A stretch of DNA of 8,686 nt from NCBI GenBank assembly GCA_900539345.1, contig UQBS01000085.1, forward strand, positions 1 to 8,686, given 5' to 3'. The notes under the pieces are model-generated. The model was not told the DNA's origin, did not search any database, and saw only the letters and a program-made list of their open reading frames with translations. Below, piece after piece: positions 1-5,170 of the stretch (position 1 is its first letter; every line of letters begins with the position of its first letter). Origin of the DNA: an uncultured Coriobacteriaceae bacterium (GTDB taxonomy: Bacteria > Actinomycetota > Coriobacteriia > Coriobacteriales > UMGS124). Both the position numbers and the translations under genes were made by a program.

Positions 1-87
1 TCAAGACGGTGGCTGTCGCGAGACGGGCCAATGGCTTTGCCTGTATGATGCTTGCGACTGCAAAAACAGCGAAGGAGCGTGGACAGC

Positions 88-699
88 ATGGAGTTCGTAG
101 GGTCAAACGACAAGCTCGGGGGCGAGAAGATCCGCCTTGCCGGCGACCGTGTGGCGAAGCCCACCCAGGAGAAGACCGCGGCGTTTCCCTGTGGCGTGCA
201 GGGCATGGTGCCCTTAAGCACCAACAAGAAGGGCGGCGGCACGTTCACGACGTTCGTCTTCAAGGTGCCGCAGGACCTGGAGTGCCTGGAGGGCGTGATC
301 GCCCAGCTCAACGCCATAATGGTGCAGGCAGAGGGCCTTGTTGACAACTGCCTGCTCGGCGTGTTTGACCATGTGCGCGTCGGTGTGAAGAGCCCGGGCT
401 ACAAGTTCTGCCACGTGGAGTACGCGCCCGTGGACAAGCGCGGGTTTGCCATGGCGTGTCCCGTGTGCCTGCATGTGGAGGAGGACGTCGCGCTCCATGA
501 GCCTGGCGACAAGAGTGCCGTGGTTGAGTTCGACCGCGAGGGCGCCATCGTGCGCGTGGCCGTGGACGTCTACCGCGAGGGCGGCTTCTTCTACCGCCTG
601 ACCGCCATGCAGGAGGAGGGCGTCCAGGGCCTGGCCGTCCACAAGGTGGAGACTGTCAACAAGAAGGGCGCGGCCAAGCTTCTCTATAAGCGCAGGTAA
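88..699 (+). CDS. Hypothetical protein, 203 aa, unknown function
   Basis: I do not recognise this family. The ATG at 88 is chosen because GGAG at 74-77 lies ten bases upstream; an in-frame TTG at 52 would add 12 residues (Gln/Arg-rich start) but has no comparable site. The protein is soluble-looking: no signal peptide, no membrane segment. It is rich in beta-prone stretches (residues 53-60, 95-112, 144-172) and ends in a basic tail (KKGAAKLLYKRR). Six cysteines occur (35, 66, 88, 108, 124, 127); 124-127 form a single CPVC pair, too little to claim a metal site. Codon use is strongly GC3-biased like the neighbours, so it is a real gene. It stops before a hairpin at 738-786 and converges on the purine permease, so it is not in that operon. 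A TATGAT at 44-49 could be a -10 element, but I see no matching -35. Gene reality is fairly sure; function is unknown. Confidence 0.85.
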   Translation: MEFVGSNDKLGGEKIRLAGDRVAKPTQEKTAAFPCGVQGMVPLSTNKKGGGTFTTFVFKVPQDLECLEGVIAQLNAIMVQAEGLVDNCLLGVFDHVRVGVKSPGYKFCHVEYAPVDKRGFAMACPVCLHVEEDVALHEPGDKSAVVEFDREGAIVRVAVDVYREGGFFYRLTAMQEEGVQGLAVHKVETVNKKGAAKLLYKRR

Positions 700-737
700 C
701 TGACCCGCGTTGCTTCATCCATAGCGAGCGCACGGAA

Positions 738-786
738 AAGGTGCCCTGCAGGCCGGCGGAAAATCGCCAAGCCCGCAGGGCACCTT
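738..786. terminator. Bidirectional terminator hairpin between convergent genes
   Basis: A perfect 12-bp stem is formed by AAGGTGCCCTGC (738-749) and GCAGGGCACCTT (775-786). A nested hairpin lies inside it (GGCG 755-758 with CGCC 765-768, loop GAAAAT). The stem lies 38 bases after the stop of the 203-aa gene and 24 bases beyond the permease stop on the other strand, so it can serve both. The A/T runs at the stem ends are short (GGAAAAGG on the left, CCTTGC on the right), so the U-tract is weak in each direction. Confidence 0.75.
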
Positions 787-810
787 GCATTGCACGGTAT
801 GTGCGGCGCC

Positions 811-2238
811 TTATGCCACCAGGAAGAACTTCACGAGGAAGATGGCGGCGATGACGTAGGTCAGGATGTACTGCTTGCTGGCCTTGCCGGAGCACACGTT
901 CATCACGGTGAAGGCGATGAGGCCGATGCCGATGGCGTGGCCGATGGAGCCGGAGACGGGCATGGCGATGAGCATGAGCGCCACGGGAACGACCTGGTCG
1001 AGGTCGTCGAGGTCAATCTTCTTCAAAGCCGAGAGCATGATGATGCCGACGTAGATGAGGGCAGCGGAAGTCGCCGGTGCGGGGATGATGGCCGCAATGG
1101 GGGCGATGAACATGCAGGCAAAGAACAGGATGCCGCAGGTGAGCGAGGTGAGGCCCGTGCGACCGCCGGCCTCGACGCCCGAGGCAGACTCGACGAAGGT
1201 CGTGACGGTGGAGGTGCCGGTGCAGGCGCCCACGATGGTGCCCACGGAGTCGGAGAGCATGGCTTCCTTCATCTGGGGCATCTTGCCGTTTTCATCGAGC
1301 ATGCCAGCGCGCGAGGCGGTGCCCACGAGGGTGCCGATGGTGTCGAACATGTCGATCATGCAGAACGTGATGATGAGCGTGATAACGGTGAACCAGCCCA
1401 TCTCGAGGAACGTGGCGAAGTTGAACTTGAAGAGCGTGAGCTCAGCCATGGCGCCGAAGGCGGGCACCCAGGAGGCGGTGGCAAGACCGGCGAACGGGTC
1501 GACGCCCAGGAAGATGGCCTCGCCGGCCCAGTAGATGACCGAGGCGATGAGCATGCCGAGGATGACGGCAGCGCGCATGCCGCGCTTGGCCATGAGGATG
1601 ATGGCGAAGAGGCCCAGGAACATGGTGACCACGGTGAGCACCATGGTGGGGTAGGCGTCGCCCATGTTGGTTGCCACGGTGGTGGCCGAAAGCGAGCCGA
1701 AGAAGTCGCGCATCACATAGAAGCAGTTGCCGTTGCTATCGTAGACGCCGGCGTTGGAGCCGATGCCGATGTTGAGCAACATAAGACCGATAGCGGGCGC
1801 GATGCCGGTGCGCACGCCGTAGGGGATGGCCTCGACGATCTTTTCGCGCACGTTGCACAGCGTGAGGATCAAGAACACGACGCCTTCGGCAACCACGATG
1901 ATGAGGGCAGCCTGGAAGGAGGCGATGTAGCTCGCGCCCGTGAAGGAGGCGATCTGCGTTACGACCAGTGCGAAGAAGCTGTTGAGGCCCATGCCGGGGG
2001 CAAGGCAGAAGGGCTTGTTGGCCCAGAACGCCATGCAGACCATGGCGATGCCGGAGGCCAGGCACGTTGCCAGGAAGACGGCGTTCCAAAGCTCGTCGCC
2101 TCCGCCCGACCTGAAGTTGGTGAGCAGGTTCGGGTTCAGGGCGATGATGTACGCCATCGTCATGAACGTCGTGAGGCCGGCGGCGATCTCAGTCTTCACC
2201 GAAGTGCCGTTGGCTTTGAGCTTAAAGAGCTTCTCCAT
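811..2238 (-). CDS. NCS2-family purine base permease (AzgA/PbuG type)
   Basis: This is a 475-residue inner-membrane protein predicted to import purine bases (adenine, guanine, hypoxanthine) by proton symport. Family marks seen: the N-terminal segment KTEIAAGLTTFMTMAYII (15-32), PGMGLNSFFA (81-90, the conserved GxNxFF region), FDTIGTLVGTA (298-308), and the substrate-site stretch GTSTVTTFVE followed by GGRTGLT (341-364, with E350). About a dozen hydrophobic helices and a normal length for the family support a complete gene. Start: ATG at 2238 is preceded by AAGGGAAGGGAC, a good ribosome site; an in-frame ATG at 2271 adds 11 residues, sits inside a hairpin and has no such site. Exact purine specificity cannot be read from sequence, so I give no symbol. 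It is divergent from the U32 gene and probably monocistronic, with promoter at 2314-2342. No purine riboswitch core is evident in its leader. Confidence 0.93.
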   Translation of the reverse strand: MEKLFKLKANGTSVKTEIAAGLTTFMTMAYIIALNPNLLTNFRSGGGDELWNAVFLATCLASGIAMVCMAFWANKPFCLAPGMGLNSFFALVVTQIASFTGASYIASFQAALIIVVAEGVVFLILTLCNVREKIVEAIPYGVRTGIAPAIGLMLLNIGIGSNAGVYDSNGNCFYVMRDFFGSLSATTVATNMGDAYPTMVLTVVTMFLGLFAIILMAKRGMRAAVILGMLIASVIYWAGEAIFLGVDPFAGLATASWVPAFGAMAELTLFKFNFATFLEMGWFTVITLIITFCMIDMFDTIGTLVGTASRAGMLDENGKMPQMKEAMLSDSVGTIVGACTGTSTVTTFVESASGVEAGGRTGLTSLTCGILFFACMFIAPIAAIIPAPATSAALIYVGIIMLSALKKIDLDDLDQVVPVALMLIAMPVSGSIGHAIGIGLIAFTVMNVCSGKASKQYILTYVIAAIFLVKFFLVA

Positions 2239-2257
2239 GTCCCTTCCCTTTCGATAG

Positions 2258-2277
2258 CAACTCATTTTCATGAGTTG
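2258..2277 (-). other. Leader hairpin with GAAA tetraloop before permease
   Basis: On the minus strand CAACTCAT-GAAA-ATGAGTTG forms a perfect 8-bp stem closed by a GNRA tetraloop. It lies about eight bases upstream of the permease ribosome-binding region (2241-2250) in the predicted 5' leader. It is not followed by a T-run, so it is not an obvious terminator. It may stabilise the mRNA or take part in translational control; role is inference. Confidence 0.5.
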
Positions 2278-2313
2278 GTGTCACAGGGTGCCTAAGGATG
2301 AGCACCATGGGGC

Positions 2314-2342
2314 ATAATACTTGTTTTATCTTGCCCTGAAAA
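2314..2342 (-). promoter_or_regulatory. Probable permease promoter
   Basis: Reading the minus strand, TTTTCA (2342-2337) and TATTAT (2319-2314) are separated by 17 bases, a sigma70-type arrangement. Transcription would start near 2307, giving a leader of about 70 bases before the permease ATG. The -35 lies within an inverted-repeat cluster (2333-2355), which suggests regulated access. Matches are 4 of 6 at -35 and 5 of 6 at -10. Confidence 0.5.
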
Positions 2343-2426
2343 TGCTTTCAGAGGCAAAAATGACTGATACATTGGCTATTTTGACCGATTGAGTGAGTTG
2401 TTAGCGAAAAGGTACCTTTTCAGGGC
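2333..2426. promoter_or_regulatory. Inverted-repeat cluster, candidate operators between permease and U32 gene
   Basis: Three related signals are visible. GCCCTGAAAA (2333-2342) recurs as its exact reverse complement TTTTCAGGGC at 2417-2426, with centres 84 bp apart. CTGAAA-atgc-TTTCAG (2336-2351) is itself a 6-bp inverted repeat overlapping the predicted permease -35. GAAAAGGTACCTTTTC (2406-2421) is a perfect 16-bp palindrome overlapping the far copy. In addition TGACTGAT (2361-2368) and TGACCGAT (2382-2389) repeat at a 21-bp interval. The arrangement fits binding of a dimeric repressor at two sites controlling divergent genes. The regulator is unknown; I cannot link it to PurR or any named protein. 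Confidence 0.4.
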
Positions 2427-2467
2427 CGTTTTTGCTGGTTTTTGAGGGAAAGGACGAGGTGCGCGCG

Positions 2468-3757
2468 ATGGAGCTTCTGGCGCCGGCGGGTGGCAAAGAA
2501 CAGCTTGAGTATGCAATTCGCTTCGGTGCTGATGCGGTCTATCTTGCCTGCGAGCGCTTTGGCATGCGCAAGCGCGCCTCCAACTTCAAGGTGGAGGACC
2601 TGCCGTGGGTGAGCGCCTACGCCCATGAGCGCGGGGCCGCCGTGCATGTGGCGTGCAACACGGTGATGCACGAGGATGACCTGAAGGAGCTCCCGGCGTA
2701 CTTCGAGGCTGTGCAGAAGGCTGGGGTTGACGCGCTCATCATTTCCGACATGGGGGCATTTGCCCTGGCTAAGCGCTATGCGCCCGAGGTCGACCTGCAT
2801 GTGAGCACCCAGGCAAGCGTGTCCAACTCCGCCGCCGCGCTTGCCTGGCACGAGCTGGGCGCGCGCCGCGTGGTGTGTGCCCGCGAGATGTCTCTGGCCG
2901 ACATCGCCGCCATGCATGCCGACCTGCCCGTCTCCCTTGAGCTCGAGGTGTTTGCCCACGGCAGCATGTGCATGTCGTACTCGGGGCGCTGCATTATCTC
3001 CGACTTCCTGAACGGACGTCCCGCAAACGGCGGTCACTGCACGCAGCCGTGCCGCTGGGAGTGGAAGCTCGAGGAGCCGTCGCGCCCGGGCGAGACGTTC
3101 ACGTTGGAGGAGGACGAGCGTGCGACGTATTTCTTCAGCTCGCGCGACCTCAACATGTTGGAGCACCTGGGCGAGCTCGAGGCTGCCGGCGTCGACTCGA
3201 TCAAACTCGAGGGTCGCGGCCGCGGCGCGTTCTACGCGGCGACCGTGACGGGCGCCTACCGCCGCGTGCTCGACGGCGAAGATTCGGCGGCTGTTGCGAG
3301 CGAGCTTGAGACGGTCTCGCACCACCCCTATGGCACCGGCTTCTTCTTCGGCCCCGCACACCAGGCCCCCTACCTGCGCCAATCCCAGTCCGAGTGGATG
3401 TGGGTCGCCGAAGTGCTGGAGTGCGAGGAGCTCGAGGCTGGGGTGCCTGCGTGTGATGGGGCGCCTGCTTATCAGGTGACCTTCCGCGCCCGCAACCGTT
3501 TCGACTGCGCAAGCGAGCTCGAGGTTCTCTCGCCGGGCCGTGCAAGCGAGCCACTTCACGTGCGTGACCTGCGCTGGGTGCCCGTGCGGGCAAGCGGAGG
3601 CGAAGGTGCGTGCGCGGGTGCCGCGGGGGCAGGCCCCGTGCCGGTCGATGTCGTCACGCGTCAGATGGAAACCTACCTCATGACCTGCGACCGCCCCCTG
3701 CGCCCCCACGATATCGTCCGCGCCCGTCGCAAGCCCAGCGAGATGCCGCCGGAGTAG
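2468..3757 (+). CDS. trhP: U32-family [4Fe-4S] protein, probable tRNA U34 5-hydroxylase TrhP
   Basis: Annotated historically as a U32 peptidase, this family includes TrhP (YegQ), which makes 5-hydroxyuridine at tRNA position 34, a prephenate-dependent route in the family. The protein has 429 residues, close to TrhP and shorter than the roughly 650-residue RlhA. The U32 signature is intact at 160-178: E160, F162, G165, C168, G173, C175, S178. Cys191 and Cys195 (GGHCTQPC) complete four cysteines likely to hold the iron-sulfur cluster. MELLAPAGGKEQLEYAI at the N-terminus and SRDLNMLEHL (225-234) plus DSIKLEGR (243-250) are typical. A Gly/Ala-rich insert at about 376-391 is unusual. ATG 2468 is preceded by GAGG at 2456-2459; an in-frame TTG at 2432 precedes that site and is unlikely. 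TrhP versus another U32 subgroup is inference from length and motifs. Confidence 0.85.
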   Translation: MELLAPAGGKEQLEYAIRFGADAVYLACERFGMRKRASNFKVEDLPWVSAYAHERGAAVHVACNTVMHEDDLKELPAYFEAVQKAGVDALIISDMGAFALAKRYAPEVDLHVSTQASVSNSAAALAWHELGARRVVCAREMSLADIAAMHADLPVSLELEVFAHGSMCMSYSGRCIISDFLNGRPANGGHCTQPCRWEWKLEEPSRPGETFTLEEDERATYFFSSRDLNMLEHLGELEAAGVDSIKLEGRGRGAFYAATVTGAYRRVLDGEDSAAVASELETVSHHPYGTGFFFGPAHQAPYLRQSQSEWMWVAEVLECEELEAGVPACDGAPAYQVTFRARNRFDCASELEVLSPGRASEPLHVRDLRWVPVRASGGEGACAGAAGAGPVPVDVVTRQMETYLMTCDRPLRPHDIVRARRKPSEMPPE

Positions 3758-3777
3758 AGAAGTTTTGAGTCCGTTTC

Positions 3778-3806
3778 GGCTCCGCGGTGTAAGCCGCGGG
3801 GCTTTT
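3778..3806 (+). terminator. Intrinsic terminator after the U32 gene
   Basis: CCGCGG (3782-3787) pairs with CCGCGG (3794-3799); the stem is lengthened by outer pairs GGCT with GGCT including G-U pairs. The loop is about four to six bases and TTTT follows at 3803-3806. It begins about 20 bases after the stop codon at 3755-3757. Confidence 0.75.
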
Positions 3807-3888
3807 GAGTGGCCATCGCATGCCTTCGATGCCAATGACTGGTCAATAACATGCATTCCAGGAAATGTGGGGTGTGTCGGTGCCAGCG

Positions 3889-3948
3889 GAGTGCATCGCG
3901 TGCATTCGCTGCAGCGTCCGGTTTGCCGGAAGTGCACGCGATGCACTT
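3889..3948. repeat. Palindromic repeat, copies 1 and 2, forming a nested hairpin
   Basis: Copy 1 (3889-3907) is GAGTGCA-TCGCG-TGCATTC and is degenerate on the right arm. Copy 2 (3930-3948) is AAGTGCA-CGCGA-TGCACTT with perfect 7-bp arms. The two are inverted relative to each other: AGTGCATCGCGTGCA (3890-3904) is the exact reverse complement of 3933-3947, a 15-bp perfect stem. Its loop contains a further 5-bp hairpin, TCCGG-TTTG-CCGGA (3917-3930). The pair lies in the gap between the convergent U32 and LysR genes. No transposase of the REP-associated type is visible nearby. Confidence 0.8.
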
Positions 3949-3972
3949 GTTGGGGTGCGCCCTGTTGAACGC

Positions 3973-3991
3973 GAGTGCATCCGATGCACTT
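3973..3991. repeat. Palindromic repeat, copy 3
   Basis: GAGTGCA-TCCGA-TGCACTT is a 19-bp unit whose arms pair as AGTGCAT (3974-3980) with ATGCACT (3984-3990). It lies 43 bp downstream of copy 2, in the same convergent gap. The TGCACTT right arm is identical to that of copies 2, 4 and 5. Confidence 0.8.
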
Positions 3992-4018
3992 CTCATGGGA
4001 GCAGTGCGCGCACGGTCG

Positions 4019-4049
4019 AAAAGGGGGCTCTCGCCGCCTAGGCGTCGAG
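4019..4049 (-). terminator. Possible LysR terminator overlapping the stop codon
   Basis: On the minus strand CTCGACGCCTAGGCGGCGAG (4049-4030) can fold into a stem of seven pairs with one A-G mismatch and a CTAG loop; the LysR stop codon TAG is in the loop. Four T residues (4022-4019) follow, but seven bases after the stem, so it is an imperfect terminator. The palindromic repeats beyond it may contribute. Confidence 0.35.
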
Positions 4050-4958
4050 CATCGTGTTCCAGTACTGCTCGAGTTGCTGCGTGGTCTTCTCCTCCGAACA
4101 GTGATCGATGAACGTCTGGAGGAAAGGAGACTTGTTGTCGGAACGCCAGACCATCACGAGCTCGCAAATGAAGGGGTCGTACTCGATGGGGACCCAGGTG
4201 ACGGAGGGGTTCCCGGGCATAGCAAGAAAGCGCGGCATGGCGGCGACGCCCATACCTGCCGCTGCCATGGCTATAGAGCAGTCGACGTCTTCGACCCGGC
4301 GAATCGTTTCGCGCCTGACGCCCGAGGCGATAAGCCCTCGGTACATGGCGTCGATGCTCGCCGACTTGTAGGCGCTCATCAGAACGGTTTCGCCCGCGAG
4401 ATCGTTGGGCGTCACGTGCGCCCGCTCGGCGAGCGGGTTGGCCCGGCTCGCCGCGACGCAGTATCCGCGTTCGACCATGAAGGGGGCCTGGCAAAGTTCG
4501 GGGCGGGCCTGCGCCTCGTGGACTTCCACGAAGGCGACGTCGAGCTCGCCCGACGCGACCATGCTGGCGAGCTGTTGCCACTCGGCGATACGCATCGTGA
4601 CGTCCAAGGTGGGATAGAGATTGCGAAATCCCTGATAAACGGGTTGGAACGCGGTAAGTGAGCCATGAAAACCCGTGCGGACGACCCCGTCTTGGGCCCG
4701 CGTCGAAGCCTGGGCTTTGACTAGCGTGCTTTCGTAGAGGCCCAGAATGTCTATGAACCCGTCGCGTAGGACGACCCCCGCGTCGGTGAGCGCGATACGC
4801 CCCTTGCGGCGCACGAGCAGCTGCAGGCCCGTCTCCCGTTCGAGCTCGCGCATCTGGACCGACATCGCGGGCTGGGTGATCCCAGACGCTGCGGCGGCAT
4901 GCGTCAGGTTGAGGTGTTCCGCGACGTTCACAAAGCAGCGCATCCTAAAGAGGTCCAT
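4038..4958 (-). CDS. LysR-type transcriptional regulator
   Basis: A 306-residue regulator of usual LysR length. The N-terminal winged helix-turn-helix (about 1-60) is typical: MDLFRMRCFVNVAEHLNLTH, then AAAASGITQPAMSVQMRELE, then LVRRKGRIALTDAG. The co-inducer domain follows from about residue 91, including GELDVAFVE (137-145), in place of the common GxLDxai motif, and AAAGMGVAAMP (232-242). The ATG at 4958 has GGAGG (4968-4964) five bases upstream. The gene is divergent from the Tat flavoprotein with a 212-bp shared region, the standard arrangement for a LysR protein controlling its neighbour and itself. The ligand is unknown; by context it is probably the flavoprotein substrate or a relative. 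It is expected to be a cytoplasmic tetramer that bends promoter DNA. Family assignment is firm; target is inference. Confidence 0.93.
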   Translation of the reverse strand: MDLFRMRCFVNVAEHLNLTHAAAASGITQPAMSVQMRELERETGLQLLVRRKGRIALTDAGVVLRDGFIDILGLYESTLVKAQASTRAQDGVVRTGFHGSLTAFQPVYQGFRNLYPTLDVTMRIAEWQQLASMVASGELDVAFVEVHEAQARPELCQAPFMVERGYCVAASRANPLAERAHVTPNDLAGETVLMSAYKSASIDAMYRGLIASGVRRETIRRVEDVDCSIAMAAAGMGVAAMPRFLAMPGNPSVTWVPIEYDPFICELVMVWRSDNKSPFLQTFIDHCSEEKTTQQLEQYWNTMLDA

Positions 4959-4976
4959 GATAGCCTCCGATGTGGC

Positions 4977-4993
4977 ATAACTGAGCTCGGTAT
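4977..4993. promoter_or_regulatory. Candidate LysR binding site
   Basis: ATAAC-TGAGCTC-GGTAT is a near-perfect inverted repeat (one mismatch in five-base arms; the centre GAGCTC is itself palindromic). It overlaps the predicted LysR transcription start (about 4992). A second dyad, ATAT-N8-ATAT, occupies 4999-5014 over the LysR -10 element. Either could be the autoregulatory box; the LysR consensus is too loose to decide. Confidence 0.35.
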
Positions 4994-4998
4994 TCTCT

Positions 4999-5027
4999 AT
5001 ATTACACCGTATATCAGCAACTATAAA
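4999..5027 (-). promoter_or_regulatory. Probable LysR gene promoter
   Basis: On the minus strand TTTATA (5027-5022) and TAATAT (5004-4999) are spaced by exactly 17 bases. Each hexamer matches 4 of 6 consensus positions. The start site would fall near 4992 and the leader would be about 34 bases. The local AT-rich stretch contrasts with the GC-rich surroundings. Confidence 0.45.
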
Positions 5028-5058
5028 GAGCGTTTATCCCTTGATGAAGAGGTTTCAG

Positions 5059-5087
5059 TTCACATTGAGTAAGGCGCGCTTTAGGAT
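5059..5087 (+). promoter_or_regulatory. Probable flavoprotein promoter
   Basis: TTCACA (5059-5064, 5 of 6) and TAGGAT (5082-5087, 4 of 6) are spaced by 17 bases. Transcription would start near 5094, leaving about 77 bases of leader that includes a small GGGC-GGC-GCCC hairpin and ends in AAGGGG six bases before the ATG. The weak -10 fits a promoter needing an activator such as the divergent LysR protein. Confidence 0.45.
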
Positions 5088-5170
5088 GGCAAGCAACGCG
5101 TGGGGCGTCGGGACCGGCCGGGCGGCGCCCTCCTGCGCCTTTATCCAATGCTTAATAAAAGGGGTTAGCT

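Noticed and set aside
9..344. Plus-strand open frame at the window start
   Set aside because: Overlaps the 203-aa gene in another frame, Arg/Gly-rich product, no ribosome site.
790..2295. Long plus-strand open frame (about 500 codons) opposite the purine permease
   Set aside because: Its product is a low-complexity run of His, Asp, Glu and Gly, the usual mirror of a GC-rich gene; the minus-strand reading gives a textbook permease.
2239..2350. Purine riboswitch in the permease leader
   Set aside because: The leader does not show the conserved junction and loop segments of the purine riboswitch in either strand; only simple hairpins are visible.
2420..3946. Long minus-strand open frame opposite the U32 gene
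   Set aside because: The plus strand carries the complete U32 signature and a good ribosome site; the minus product is Ala/Arg/His-rich with no family resemblance.
3889..3991. CRISPR array
   Set aside because: Only three imperfect 19-bp palindromes with roughly 22-25 bp between them and no cas genes; each unit is fully palindromic, unlike typical CRISPR repeats.
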